DNA from: Sphingomonas abaci
GTDB taxonomy: Bacteria; Pseudomonadota; Alphaproteobacteria; Sphingomonadales; Sphingomonadaceae
Length of the DNA stretch: 64,000 bases
Assembly: GCF_014199625.1 (NCBI RefSeq)
Contig: NZ_JACHNY010000003.1
Location: forward strand, 1-64,000
Direction of reading: 5' to 3'
The notes beneath the pieces are model-generated. The model did no database searches and had not been told where the DNA came from. It saw only the letters and a list, made by a program, of their open reading frames with translations. Each line of letters opens with the position of its first letter. Positions within the stretch are counted from its first letter, which is position 1. Of this stretch, positions 26,174 through 35,768 are shown piece by piece. The translations under genes and the position numbers were made by a program.

Positions 26174-27868
26174 TCAGGGATAGGCGGGCGTCCACATGGC
26201 AGAGGCCAGCGCGTCCTCCCAGCCGGGCTGGGCGGGCGGGGCGACGCCATCCGCGCGGGCCTGTTCGGCCACCGCCTTGGCGACCTGCAAGGCGACGTCG
26301 CGCAGCGCGGCGATCGGCGGCAGCAGTCCGTCGCCAGGGCCGGCCAGTCCGCCCAGCGTGCGGGCGGCGGCCATGAACATGGTCTCGGTCACGCGGGTCG
26401 CCCCGGCCGCCAGCGCGCCCAGGCCGACGCCGGGAAAGATATAGACGTTGTTCACCTGCGCCAGCGCCTGGGGCGTGCCGGACAGGTGCGGATAGGGACT
26501 GCCGGTGCCGACGATCGCATGGCCGTCGGTCCAGGCGAGCAGATCGGCCGGATTGGCTTCGGATCGCGACGTCGGGTTCGACAGGGGGAAGATCACCGGA
26601 TGGCGCGTCCCCGCCGCCATGCGCCGGACGATCGCCTCCGAAAAGGCGCCCGGCTGGCCGGACACGCCGATCAGCACGCCCGGCGCGACCCGCTCGACCG
26701 TCTCCGCCAGGCTGATCGATCCGGGCGGCGACCAGCCGTCCAGTTCGGCCGGATCGCGCGCCAGCGCCGCCTGTCCGTCGCTGAGGTCCGCCATGCCGCG
26801 CACCACCAGCCCGTTGCGGTCGATCGCCCAGATCCGCTGACGCGCCTCCGCCTCGGTCAAGCCGTCGGCGACCAACAGCCGCACCAGCATCCCGGCGATG
26901 CCGCAGCCGGCCGCGCCCGCGCCGTACAGCACGACGCGCTGGTCGGTGAGCGGCCGGCCGGTGCGCCGCACCGCCGACAGCAGCGTGCCGACCGCGGTGG
27001 CGGCGGTGCCCTGGATATCGTCGTTGAAGGTCAACAGCCGGTCGCGATACCGGTCGAGCAGGCGATAGGCGTTGGTGCCGGCGAAATCCTCCCATTGCAG
27101 CAGGACATTGGGCCAGCGCGCCTGGACCGCCGCGACGAACTGCTCGACGAAATCGTCATAATCGGCGCCGCGCACGCGCGCGTGCCGCCAGCCGACATAA
27201 AGCGGATCGTCGCGCCGCGCTTCGTTGTCGGTGCCGACATCGAGCAGGATCGGCAGCACCTCGGCCGGGTGAATGCCGGCGCAGGCGGTGTACAGCGCCA
27301 GCTTGCCGATCGGGATGCCCATGCCGCCCGCGCCCTGGTCGCCCAGGCCCAGGATACGCTCGCCGTCCGACACCACGATCACCTTGACCCGGTCGAGCGC
27401 AGGGTCGGCGAGGATCTGGTCGATATGGTCGCGATTGGGCCAGGATAGGAACAGGCCCCGGGACTTGCGCCAGATCTCGCTGAACCGCTCGCACCCCTCG
27501 CCGACCGTCGGCGTGTAGACCAGGGGCAGGAAGCGCGGCAGGTCGCTCGCCACCAGCGCGTGGAAGAGCACTTCGTTGCTGTCCTGCAATTCGCGCAGGA
27601 AGGCATAGCGGGCGAACGCGTCCGGCAACCGGTCGAGCGCCCGCATGCGTCGCTCGATCTGGCTGGCCAGCGTGCCGACATGCGGCGGCAACAAGCCGTG
27701 CAGGCCGAAGGCGTCGCGCTCCGCCTGGGTGAAGGCGGTGCCCTTGTTCGTCAGCGGATCGGCAAGGAGCGCGCGGGCGGCGATGTGCGAACTGGCGATG
27801 GGATCGTCTCCGTCAAAAGCGCAGGCTGATCCAGCCTGCCAGGAAATCCGAGCTCTTGTATCCGGCAT
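26174..27868 (-). CDS. maeA: NAD-dependent malic enzyme
   Basis: Oxidatively decarboxylates malate to pyruvate. The 564-residue length and blocks match the large SfcA/MaeA type: NKGTAFTQAERDAFGLHGLL, LVYTPTVGEGCERFSE, the catalytic Tyr/Lys region VVSDGERILGLGDQGAGGMG, FNDDIQGTAATAVGTL (metal-binding Asp pair) and a Rossmann GAGAAGCGIAG. The annotated ATG at 27868 lies 56 bases inside the porin gene; the next possible in-frame start codons are non-standard. Translation is probably coupled to the porin. Together with dctA upstream in the same orientation, it turns imported malate or succinate-derived carbon into pyruvate. Confidence 0.93.
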   Translation of the reverse strand: MPDTRARISWQAGSACAFDGDDPIASSHIAARALLADPLTNKGTAFTQAERDAFGLHGLLPPHVGTLASQIERRMRALDRLPDAFARYAFLRELQDSNEVLFHALVASDLPRFLPLVYTPTVGEGCERFSEIWRKSRGLFLSWPNRDHIDQILADPALDRVKVIVVSDGERILGLGDQGAGGMGIPIGKLALYTACAGIHPAEVLPILLDVGTDNEARRDDPLYVGWRHARVRGADYDDFVEQFVAAVQARWPNVLLQWEDFAGTNAYRLLDRYRDRLLTFNDDIQGTAATAVGTLLSAVRRTGRPLTDQRVVLYGAGAAGCGIAGMLVRLLVADGLTEAEARQRIWAIDRNGLVVRGMADLSDGQAALARDPAELDGWSPPGSISLAETVERVAPGVLIGVSGQPGAFSEAIVRRMAAGTRHPVIFPLSNPTSRSEANPADLLAWTDGHAIVGTGSPYPHLSGTPQALAQVNNVYIFPGVGLGALAAGATRVTETMFMAAARTLGGLAGPGDGLLPPIAALRDVALQVAKAVAEQARADGVAPPAQPGWEDALASAMWTPAYP

Positions 27869-29354
27869 TGGTCAGCGCCGGGCCCGCCATCAGATGCTCG
27901 TAGCGGCCGGTCAGGCTGACCCGCGGGGACACGGTGTAGACCGCCTGCAAGCGCGCGGTGTCGGCGATCTTGCGCCCGGCGACCAGCTGCGTACCGGCGA
28001 AGGCAGTGCCATTGGCGCGGTAGACCGCATCGGTCACCGTGTCGCGCCAGCTCAGCTGATATTCGGCCGACACGCGCAGCTTGGCCAGGGGATTGAAGGT
28101 GAAGGTAGGCGCGAAGGCGATCAGATTGGTTGGCGTCGCGTAGAGCTGGTAGCTGTAGTAGATATTGTTGCCGAACGGCGCGAGCGCGTTGCGCAGCTTG
28201 CCGGTGCCATAGGCGCCGCCGCCGCTCGCATAGTCGAAATGGAAGCCGACGCGCGGCGCGCTCTTGCTCTTGCCGATGCGGTAGTTCTGGGCGAGCAGCA
28301 CCAGCCAGGCGTCGATCGAGCGGCCGTTATAGTTGCCGCCCTGGTAATTGACCGTCCAGTCGAGATTGACCGGGCCGATATCCCCCAGCGTGTGCAGGCC
28401 GTAGAAGAAGCGCTCCTCACGCGCGGTGCGCGGGCCCCAGGTGGCATTGTCGTTGCGCAGCCGCCAGAAGAAGGGGTCGAGATAGAGCTTCGACCCGCCG
28501 AACAGCGTCTTGGGCAGGACGATCCCGCCCGAGATGCCGGAGAAGCGGCGGCCGCGCTCGCTGATGTCGTCGCCGGTGCCGCCGACGCCCAGCCGCGTGG
28601 TGCGGAAATCGAACAGGTCGACGCGCACCGACTTGGCCCGTGCCCAGGCGCGGGTGCCGTTATAGACGAAGAAGATCGTGTTGTTGTCGCGCGGCACCAC
28701 CAGCAGGTTGGGGCCGTCGGCGAAGGTCTGGCGGCCATAACGGATGCCGACATCGGCTTGGGCGACCGTGCCGGTCACGTCGACGAACGACTGTTGCACG
28801 ACCAGGTCGTTGCGCATCTGCGGCGTGATCGTGCCCAGGTTGCGCCCGGCGAGGCCGCCATGCGCCAGTTCGCCGAACAGGCGGACATGCTGGCCCAGGT
28901 GCAGGTCGGCGCCGCCGACGATGCGCGTGATGTCCTGGCGCTGCGCCTCCGCGTCGCGCAGGTTCGGGTTGGTCGTCTCGTTGACCCGGAAGCGAAGCTC
29001 GCCCGACAGCGTCAGATAGATGTTGCCGTTCGCATCGAAGGGGATGAACTTCAGCCGGTCGAGCGGATCGTCGCGCTTGGCGGGGTCGCGATAACGGGTC
29101 CAGTCCTCGACCCAGCGCGATTGATTGTAGCCGCCCGCGGTCACCCCGTCGCCCACCGCCTCGATCGGATAGGCCTCCTGGACCGGCGAGGCGATGGTCT
29201 GATTGCCGCCTTCCTTGGGACCCAGCGCCTGCGGCGCGGGGGCGGGGGCGGTGGAGGCGGTCGGGGTGGGGGGGGCGGATTCCGCCAGCGCCGGCACGGC
29301 GGCGATCAGGGCGAGCGGGGCGGTGGCGAGGGCGAGGCGCGTTGCGATCGGCAT
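27813..29354 (-). CDS. outer-membrane porin, alginate-export family
   Basis: A 513-residue beta-barrel protein with a Sec signal peptide (residues 1-24, MPIATRLALATAPLALIAAV leader, then PALA). The body contains the alginate-export-type barrel segments (NIYLTLSGELRFRVNETTN, VGIRYGRQTFADGPNLLVV, RRFSGISGGIVLP) and ends with an aromatic residue, GWISLRF, the usual outer-membrane insertion signal. Family members are mostly substrate-specific porins rather than true alginate exporters. It sits between dctA and maeA, so I infer uptake of C4-dicarboxylates across the outer membrane. The start at 29354 follows AAAGAAG; an upstream start at 29423 would spoil the signal peptide. Confidence 0.85.
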   Translation of the reverse strand: MPIATRLALATAPLALIAAVPALAESAPPTPTASTAPAPAPQALGPKEGGNQTIASPVQEAYPIEAVGDGVTAGGYNQSRWVEDWTRYRDPAKRDDPLDRLKFIPFDANGNIYLTLSGELRFRVNETTNPNLRDAEAQRQDITRIVGGADLHLGQHVRLFGELAHGGLAGRNLGTITPQMRNDLVVQQSFVDVTGTVAQADVGIRYGRQTFADGPNLLVVPRDNNTIFFVYNGTRAWARAKSVRVDLFDFRTTRLGVGGTGDDISERGRRFSGISGGIVLPKTLFGGSKLYLDPFFWRLRNDNATWGPRTAREERFFYGLHTLGDIGPVNLDWTVNYQGGNYNGRSIDAWLVLLAQNYRIGKSKSAPRVGFHFDYASGGGAYGTGKLRNALAPFGNNIYYSYQLYATPTNLIAFAPTFTFNPLAKLRVSAEYQLSWRDTVTDAVYRANGTAFAGTQLVAGRKIADTARLQAVYTVSPRVSLTGRYEHLMAGPALTNAGYKSSDFLAGWISLRF

Positions 29355-29419
29355 TGGGGCTTCTTTCACTGGCTGTCGGTGGCGGCGCACGCGCCGCCCA
29401 TGAATGTCACATGCCCGCA

Positions 29420-30751
29420 TCACTCGGCGGGGATGGCACCGACCCCCATCTGATCCACGCGCAGGCTCTCTCCCTTCATAGCGCGATCGAGCTGCGCATG
29501 GTCAAGCACGCCCTCCCACCGCGACACGACGATCGTCGCGACGGCATTGCCGATGAAGTTGGTCAGGCTGCGGCACTCGCTCATGAACCGGTCGACGCCT
29601 AGGATCAGCGCCATGCCGGCGACTGGCACGGTCGGCACGATCGACAGCGTCGCCGCCAGGGTGATGAAGCCCGCGCCGGTCACGCCCGCCGCGCCCTTGG
29701 ACGACAGCATGGCCACCGACAGCAGCAGGAGCTGCTGGCCGAGCGTCAGGTCGACATTGCAGGCCTGGGCGATGAACAGCGCCGCCAGCGTCATGTAGAT
29801 GTTGGTGCCGTCCAGGTTGAAGGAATAGCCGGTTGGCACCACCAGCCCGACCACCGACTTCGGGCAGCCGGCGCGCTCCATCTTCTCGATCAGGGCGGGC
29901 AGCGCGCTTTCCGACGAGGAGGTGCCCAGCACCAGCAGCAGCTCGGTCTTGAGATAGGAGATCAGGCGGAAGATCGAGAAGCCGCACAGCCGCGCGACCA
30001 CGCCCAGCACCACCACGACGAACAGCAGCGCGGTCAGGTAGAAGGTGCCGACCAGCATCGCCAGGTTGGCGAGCGTGCCGACGCCGTACTTGCCGATGGT
30101 GAAGGCCATCGCGCCGAACGCGCCGATCGGGGCGGCCTTCATGACGATGGCGACGACCTTGAACACGGCGGTCGACAGTTCCTCCAGCGCGGCGGTGATG
30201 CGCTCGCCGCGCTCGCCGATCATCGCCAGGCCGATGCCGAACAGGATCGCGACGAACAGCACCTGCAGGATGTTGCCCTCGGTCAGCGCCGACAGGAAGG
30301 TGTCGGGGATGATGCCGGTCAGGAAGCCGGTGATCGTCGTCTCATGCGCCTTTTCGGCGAATTCGGTCACCTTGCTGGTGTCGAGCGAGGCGGGATCGAT
30401 GTTCAGACCCGCCCCCGGCTGCACCACATTGGCGACGACCAAACCGACGATCAGCGCCAGCGTCGAGAAGAACAGGAAATAGATGAAGGCCTTGCCCGCG
30501 ACCCGGCCGACCGAGGCGAGGTCGCGCATGCCGGCGATGCCGGTGACGATGGTCAGGAAGATGACCGGCGCGATGATCATCTTGACCAGCTTGATGAAGG
30601 CATCGCCGACCGGCTTCAGCGCGGCGCCGGTGGTCGGGTAGAAATGGCCGAGCAGCACGCCCGCGGTGATCGCGATCAGCACCTGGACATAGAGATGCGC
30701 GTACCAGGGCTTGGCGGCCGGTGGCAGGGCGGGTTGGGCAGCGAAGTGCAT
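29420..30751 (-). CDS. dctA: C4-dicarboxylate:cation symporter
   Basis: A 443-residue inner-membrane transporter of the DAACS family that imports succinate, fumarate and malate with H+ or Na+. Hallmarks are the serine-rich re-entrant loop [19 protein letters not shown], the [15 protein letters not shown] segment with the cation-binding TNxY motif and a second hairpin loop [13 protein letters not shown]. Eight or so membrane helices are evident. The ATG at 30751 has AAAGG upstream; a nearer ATG at 30766 has its site too close. It begins an operon with the porin and maeA and lies next to dctBD, its expected regulators. Confidence 0.92.
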   Translation of the reverse strand: MHFAAQPALPPAAKPWYAHLYVQVLIAITAGVLLGHFYPTTGAALKPVGDAFIKLVKMIIAPVIFLTIVTGIAGMRDLASVGRVAGKAFIYFLFFSTLALIVGLVVANVVQPGAGLNIDPASLDTSKVTEFAEKAHETTITGFLTGIIPDTFLSALTEGNILQVLFVAILFGIGLAMIGERGERITAALEELSTAVFKVVAIVMKAAPIGAFGAMAFTIGKYGVGTLANLAMLVGTFYLTALLFVVVVLGVVARLCGFSIFRLISYLKTELLLVLGTSSSESALPALIEKMERAGCPKSVVGLVVPTGYSFNLDGTNIYMTLAALFIAQACNVDLTLGQQLLLLSVAMLSSKGAAGVTGAGFITLAATLSIVPTVPVAGMALILGVDRFMSECRSLTNFIGNAVATIVVSRWEGVLDHAQLDRAMKGESLRVDQMGVGAIPAE

Positions 30752-31086
30752 GGGCGAGCCTTTCATCCTCTCGAACGCGCCGCCGTATTCGGCTTGGGCG
30801 GTGGTGTGGGGGGACAGCATCTCCGTTCCGGGACACGGATGCAATGTGGAGCAGGAATCGCGGAAATCCGCCACTTCCTGCCCGGGCGGGCGATGATCTG
30901 GGTGAAATCCCGCACAGGACGGGGCAAAGGTTGAGCGAGCTTTCGCCACGGGGCGCGACGCTCCTCCGCCGGCGGGGAAGGGGGCGCGGTCTCCACGCCG
31001 GGGATCGCGCGCACCTCATGAGCGGTGACGCCTTCCGTCCAGCCGGTGGCCTGCCCCTGCCCCCGCAAGGGTGGGCTCAGACGCCG
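30752..31086. other. dctA upstream region with a nested dyad
   Basis: This 335-base region between dctA and the end of dctD holds no gene. At 30851-30881 two dyads are nested: GCAGGAA (30851-30857) with TTCCTGC (30875-30881), and GCGGA with TCCGC (30860-30871, AA between). It lies about 100 bases ahead of the dctA start, where an activator site would be expected. I could not find a good sigma-54 promoter (GG-N10-GC) between it and dctA. DctD binding is inferred from position. Confidence 0.45.
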
Positions 31087-32406
31087 CTACTCCACCCGGC
31101 GGAAGGCATCGAGCGACAGCCCGTGGCGCGCGACCTTGTCGTAGAAGGTCTTGCGTGGGATGCCGAGCCGCTCCAGCGCCGAGCGCACGTCGCCCTGCAC
31201 CTCCTCCAGCACGCCCCGGATCACGTCGCCCTCGAACCGCTCGACCCGCAACGGCAACGGCTCCAGCTCCGGCGCGGTGACGCCCTGGTCGGCCAGGCCC
31301 AGCGCGACGCGTTGCGCATAGTTGCGCAGCTCGCGGACATTGCCGGGCCAGTCGTGCGTGTCGAGCCGGGCGCTGACGGCGGCGTCGATCGTCGGCACCG
31401 GCCGGCCGAACCGATCCGCCGCTTCGCGCAGGAAGGCCGCGAACAGCAGCGGCACGTCGCCGCGGCGTTCGCGCAAGGGAGGCACGCGCAGCCGCACCGC
31501 ATCGAGGCGATAGAGCAGGTCGGCGCGGAACCGGCCGGCCGCCACCGCTTCGGTCAGGTCGGTCTTGGCGGCGGCGACGATGCGCAGGTCGACGACCCGC
31601 GGCCCCTCGCCGCCGCCGCGCACCTCGCGCTCCTCGACGACGCGAAGCAGCCTGCCCTGCAACGCGGGCGACATGCTGTCGATCTCGTCCAGGAACAGGG
31701 TGCCGCGATCGGCGGCGACGATCCGCCCTTCCGCCCCGCGCCGGCCGGCAACCGCGCCCAAACCGAACAATTCCTCTTCCGCCACCGCATCGGGCAGCGC
31801 GGCGCAGTCGATCGCGACGAAGGGCCGCGCCCGTCGCGCGCTGGCGCGGTGGAGCAGGCGCGCCACCAGTTCCTTGCCGGTGCCGGTCTCGCCCTCGACC
31901 AGCACATCCACCTCGGCGGGCGCGACCTGGCGAATGGTGGCGCGCAGCCGATCGATCGCGGGCGACTGGCCGATCAGCGGCGAGGCATGGTCGGCATCCT
32001 CGGCCAGTCGCCGCAGCCGGCGATTCTCCAGCACCAGCCGGCGCAACTCCAGCGCGCGATGGGCACTGGCGACCAGCCGTTCGGGCGCGAAGGGCTTGGC
32101 GATGAAGTCGAACGCCCCCTCCTTCAGCATCGCCACGGCCATCGCCACATCGCCGTGCCCGGTCATCAGCAGCACCGGAATCTCGCTGTCGATCGCGGCG
32201 GTGCGCTGGAACAGCTCGGTGCCGGTCATGCCGGGCATCCGGACGTCGGTGACGAGGATGCCGGGAAAGTCCGCACTCAGCCGCGCCAGCGCGCTGTGCG
32301 GATCGGGATGCGCCTCCACCTCCAGCCCCGCCAGTTCGAACGTCTGGACCAGCGCGGTGCGCAACGCGTCGTCGTCATCAACCAGCAGGATCTGAAGCTC
32401 GCTCAT
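31087..32406 (-). CDS. dctD: DctD-type response regulator with AAA+ domain
   Basis: A 439-residue NtrC-family regulator: receiver (1-120, phosphoacceptor Asp54 in LVTDVRMPGM), AAA+ ATPase (Walker A GETGTGKE near 170; Walker B GTLFLDEIDSM) and a C-terminal Fis-type HTH (RSALERLGIPRKTFYDKVAR). The loop that normally carries GAFTGA, needed to contact sigma-54, reads GAVAGRRGAEGR and is about three residues shorter. That loss resembles NtrC-type proteins acting without sigma-54. It overlaps dctB by four bases and controls, by neighbourhood, dctA. Confidence 0.88.
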   Translation of the reverse strand: MSELQILLVDDDDALRTALVQTFELAGLEVEAHPDPHSALARLSADFPGILVTDVRMPGMTGTELFQRTAAIDSEIPVLLMTGHGDVAMAVAMLKEGAFDFIAKPFAPERLVASAHRALELRRLVLENRRLRRLAEDADHASPLIGQSPAIDRLRATIRQVAPAEVDVLVEGETGTGKELVARLLHRASARRARPFVAIDCAALPDAVAEEELFGLGAVAGRRGAEGRIVAADRGTLFLDEIDSMSPALQGRLLRVVEEREVRGGGEGPRVVDLRIVAAAKTDLTEAVAAGRFRADLLYRLDAVRLRVPPLRERRGDVPLLFAAFLREAADRFGRPVPTIDAAVSARLDTHDWPGNVRELRNYAQRVALGLADQGVTAPELEPLPLRVERFEGDVIRGVLEEVQGDVRSALERLGIPRKTFYDKVARHGLSLDAFRRVE

Positions 32407-34286
32407 GCGGCGCTACTATCGCAAGCCCGGGGCAATATCACGCGAAAGGCCGCCCCGCCCAGCGGCGAAGGGACGAGGTCGAGCGTGCCGCCGAACTCCA
32501 CCACGATGTCGCGCGCGATGCCCAGGCCCAGGCCCAGGCCGTCGGGCCGACCGGTGACGAAGGGGGTGAAAATCTCGCATTCGCGATCTGCTGCGATGCC
32601 GGGGCCGTTGTCGGCGACGGTCAGCCCGACGGTGTCCGGCCCGGCGGACACGATCAGCGCGACGCGCGGGGCCGCATGGCCGGCGAGCGCGTCGACCGCG
32701 TTGGTCAGGAGGTTGACCAGCACCTGTTCCAGCCGCACCCGGCCCGCCACCACCATCGGCAGGTCGTCCGGGTCCGGCAGGTCGAGCGCGATCCCGGCGG
32801 CGCGCAGCCGGTCGCCGACCAGCAGCATCGTGCCCTCGATCACCTCGGCCAGCGGGATCGGCCCCAGGCTGCGGCTGCCGCGCCGGGCGAAGCGGCGCAT
32901 CTCGCTGACGATGCTGCCGATCCGCTCGGTCAGCGCGGCGATGGTGGCCAGGTTCTCGGCGGTCCGCTCCGGCCGGGCGCGGTCCAGGAACAGGCGGCCA
33001 TTCTCCGCCAGCGTGCGGATCGTCGCGACCGGCTGGTTGATCTCATGCGCGATGCCGGCGGTGATCTGGCCGAGTGAACCGAGCCGGTTGGCCTGAGCCA
33101 GTTCCTCGCGCGCGGCGCGGAACCGCTGGTCGGCGGCCATCCGCTCGGCGATCTCGATGCGCAGCCGGTCGTTGGCGAGGCGCAGGTCGACGGTGCGCTC
33201 GGCGATCTCAGCCTCCAACGCCTCGCGCCGCGCCGCCGTCCGCTCGCCCCGGCTGGTGCGCCATAGCCAGGCGCCCGCCAGCCCTGCCGCGATCAGCGCG
33301 AAGGACAGCGTCGCGGTATGCGACCAGGCGTCCGCCGAGCGCAGCGCGGGCGCGAGCGGCTCGACATGCAGCAGGCGCCAGCCGGGCAAGGGGGCGGGCA
33401 GGGTCGCGCTCGCCATCGCCGTGCGCAGCGCCGTGCCCTCGCGCAGGCGCGACAGCGGCAGCGGCTGGTCGGCGAACTGCCGGTCCGCGCGGATCACCTG
33501 CCGCTCCGCGGGGGTCAGCGGCCGCATGGTGGTGAAACGGTCGGCCGGGTCGCTCGCCACCACCGAGACGCCGGTCGCATCGGTCAACACCGTGCTGCCG
33601 GCATCGCCGCGCCAGGCGCGCGCCAGCCCGTCGAATTCCATCTTCACCACGATCACGCCATCGGGACGGGCGGGCGATCCGATCCGGCGCGCCAGGAACA
33701 GGCCGGGCCGGTGGCTGGTGGTGCCGATCGCGAAATATTCCGCCGCGCCGTCGCGCCGGGCCTTCAGGAAATAGGGACGGAAATCGTAGCGCTGTCCCGC
33801 GAAGCTGTCCGGCTCGGCGGCATTGGAGGCGGCCACCGCCAGGCCGTTGCGATCGATCAGGTAGATGACCGGCGCGCCGGTCCGCTCAGCGAGCAGCTTC
33901 AGCTTGCCGTCGAGCCGTGTCGCCGCCGCGCCGCCCCCCGAGGTGAGTGCCGGGCGCAGCTCGGCGAACTCGCGCAGCACGATCGGCAGCAGGCGGAATT
34001 TGCGCAATTCGCTGTCCAGCAGCCGCAGTTGCTGGCGTGCGGTGCGCTCCACCTCGACCGCCAGCGTCGCCCGCGCTTGATCGCGGGCGTAGCGGCCGGC
34101 GATCAGCGCGAAGACGATCGTCGCCGCCACGACCAGCAGCACCGCAACGATCGCGCGGCGCGCGGCGGGGCTGGCGAACGGGCTGGCGGGGGCAGACACC
34201 CCAGCGGAGTGCCGCAAGGCCGGGTGGCTTGGCAAGCGAATCCCCCATGGGCCGCCCGGGCCTGTCGTCGGCGGCTCGACCGCCAT
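32403..34286 (-). CDS. dctB: DctB-type sensor histidine kinase
   Basis: A 627-residue membrane kinase that senses C4-dicarboxylates. Two membrane helices (about 44-66 and 320-342) bracket a periplasmic double-Cache-like sensor domain (VIYLIDRNGLAVAASN, FAIGTTSHRPGLFLARRIG). After a coiled-coil (ERTVDLRLANDRLRIEIAER) come the HisKA box with His414 in GIAHEINQPVAT, the N box LVNLLTNAVDAL, G1 VADNGPGIA and G2 GLGLGLGIA. The start at 34286 is the only upstream ATG; a GTG about 30 codons in would also keep the first helix. Its stop overlaps the dctD start (ATGA). Confidence 0.9.
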   Translation of the reverse strand: MAVEPPTTGPGGPWGIRLPSHPALRHSAGVSAPASPFASPAARRAIVAVLLVVAATIVFALIAGRYARDQARATLAVEVERTARQQLRLLDSELRKFRLLPIVLREFAELRPALTSGGGAAATRLDGKLKLLAERTGAPVIYLIDRNGLAVAASNAAEPDSFAGQRYDFRPYFLKARRDGAAEYFAIGTTSHRPGLFLARRIGSPARPDGVIVVKMEFDGLARAWRGDAGSTVLTDATGVSVVASDPADRFTTMRPLTPAERQVIRADRQFADQPLPLSRLREGTALRTAMASATLPAPLPGWRLLHVEPLAPALRSADAWSHTATLSFALIAAGLAGAWLWRTSRGERTAARREALEAEIAERTVDLRLANDRLRIEIAERMAADQRFRAAREELAQANRLGSLGQITAGIAHEINQPVATIRTLAENGRLFLDRARPERTAENLATIAALTERIGSIVSEMRRFARRGSRSLGPIPLAEVIEGTMLLVGDRLRAAGIALDLPDPDDLPMVVAGRVRLEQVLVNLLTNAVDALAGHAAPRVALIVSAGPDTVGLTVADNGPGIAADRECEIFTPFVTGRPDGLGLGLGIARDIVVEFGGTLDLVPSPLGGAAFRVILPRACDSSAA

Positions 34287-34315
34287 GGCTGGAGGCGCCG
34301 ACCCCGTATGCGAAC

Positions 34316-34341
34316 GGGGCGGGGGATTGCTCCCCCGCCCC
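34316..34341. terminator. strong GC stem-loop downstream of the PEP-CTERM protease
   Basis: GGGGCGGGGG (34316-34325) pairs with CCCCCGCCCC (34332-34341), a perfect 10-bp stem and six-base loop, in the 85-base gap between the protease stop and the dctB start on the minus strand. It probably ends the protease transcript before dctB. Confidence 0.6.
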
Positions 34342-34371
34342 GACGGCGCAACTGGTCGCCCTGTCGGCCGT

Positions 34372-35457
34372 TCAGGCCGCGATGGTCGCCCGGCGGCTGC
34401 GACGGCGCAGGCCGATCCCCATCAGGCCGAAGCCGCTCAGCATCATCACCCAGCTCGACGGCTCAGGCACCACGCTGGCGAGATAGCTGTTGATGAAGCC
34501 GGTATAGGGCTTCACCCAGGTGTCGCCCATGATCTCGCCGACCGAGGAGTTGGTGCAGCGGCCCTGGGCACTGGCATAGGGGTCGATGCTGTCCGCCCCG
34601 CCGCAGCCGCCGCCGAACACCGCGCCGGTCGCGCCGAACGAGGTGATGCCGACGATCTTGCCGTCGATGAAGATCGGACCGCCCGAATCACCCGGCGACG
34701 AACCGCTCTCGTTGGCGACACCGGTCTGCCGCTTGCCCATGCCGCGCCCGAACACGTCGTGCGTGGCGGTGCCGTCGTCGAAGTCGGACAGCAGGACGTT
34801 GTGACTGACGTCGGTGAAGATGTCGTCGCCATAATATTCGTAGAGGTTGTTGCCTTCGCGCTGCTTATAGTCATTGGCGACGCCGCCCGTGCCCGTCCCG
34901 GCGGGGCCTCCGACAGTGCCCGTGCCGACCCGCGTATAGGCCTGCAGCGGATCGCCTTCGTATATGCCGTAGACATCATGGCCGGTCGCCTCGCGCGACA
35001 GCGCGAACATCGCGATATCGTTCCCTGCGCCGATGTTGTCGGAGTCGTAGCCCTCGTGCACCTTCCACGAGCCGGCGACCGCCGTGAAGGTGTTGTCGAC
35101 GGTCCGTTCCCCGCGCGAAGGGAGATAGAAGGTGACCGAGGTCACCTTGTCGAGCTTGCCGTTGACCGTTTCGTCGGCCAGGCAGTGACCTGCGGTCAGC
35201 ACCGCACCGCTCGACACCAGCGCGCCGGTGCACAGCGAGCCGAAGCCGGTCGTAGCGGTCGACTCATAGCTGACGAACAGCGAGCCGACGCCGGTATAGG
35301 AGCCGCCAGTCAGTCCCTTGGCGACTTGGTCGACCGTGGTGTAGGTCATCACCGGCACGGCCTGGCCGGCCAGGGAAATGGCGGCCTGCGCGGGCATCGC
35401 GCCAGCCACCAGCGCCAGCGTCGCCGCAGCGAGCATCGTCCACGTCTTCGTCATCAT
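34372..35457 (-). CDS. secreted trypsin-like serine protease with PEP-CTERM anchor
   Basis: A 361-residue exported protease. A signal peptide (1-26) is followed by a chymotrypsin-fold domain with the whole triad: His91 (LTAGHC), Asp147 (AGNDIAMF) and Ser258 (PGDSGGP). The C-terminus has PEPSSW, a hydrophobic helix and an Arg-rich end, the PEP-CTERM sorting signal processed by exosortase. Cysteines in SLCTGAL and GHC form the usual disulphide next to the active His. Monocistronic, with its own upstream region and terminator. The substrate is unknown; surface or matrix proteolysis is likely. Confidence 0.9.
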   Translation of the reverse strand: MMTKTWTMLAAATLALVAGAMPAQAAISLAGQAVPVMTYTTVDQVAKGLTGGSYTGVGSLFVSYESTATTGFGSLCTGALVSSGAVLTAGHCLADETVNGKLDKVTSVTFYLPSRGERTVDNTFTAVAGSWKVHEGYDSDNIGAGNDIAMFALSREATGHDVYGIYEGDPLQAYTRVGTGTVGGPAGTGTGGVANDYKQREGNNLYEYYGDDIFTDVSHNVLLSDFDDGTATHDVFGRGMGKRQTGVANESGSSPGDSGGPIFIDGKIVGITSFGATGAVFGGGCGGADSIDPYASAQGRCTNSSVGEIMGDTWVKPYTGFINSYLASVVPEPSSWVMMLSGFGLMGIGLRRRSRRATIAA

Positions 35458-35768
35458 TCCCCCTTGTCCTGGTCAGCATGTCCCATGGGCCTGCCGCGAT
35501 CTCGCGTGCGTCCCGGAAGCAAATCTGTCCGGATGGAAGACGCTTAGCAAGATGCTGGTTCATCCATCATTCACGATGAACGAATTTTCATTGATTGGCA
35601 TCGGCGGCCGGAATCGAGCTCTCCGCCAATTGTAGCTGAGGATAAATTTACATCGAAATTTCAACTTATTGAGCAAATGCGTCGCTGCCATCGAAGCGTC
35701 ATCGCGGTGAGACATGGGCGTCATCCGCAGCGGCTACCGCGTCCCGATACGAGACAGGGGATGCATGC
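35458..35768. promoter_or_regulatory. AT-rich divergent promoter region
   Basis: The 311-base gap between the divergent protease and glycosyltransferase genes is unusually AT-rich around 35560-35690. It contains TTCATC (35563-35568 region) facing GATGAA ten bases on, and two AAATTT tracts near 35644-35662. Promoters for both genes must lie here; no specific regulator site was recognised and no gene is seen. Confidence 0.4.

Noticed and set aside
30820..30860. Possible sigma-54 promoter upstream of dctA around CCTGCTCCACATTGC (minus strand)
   Set aside because: The -12 GC is present but the invariant GG at -24 is not at the required 10-base spacing.
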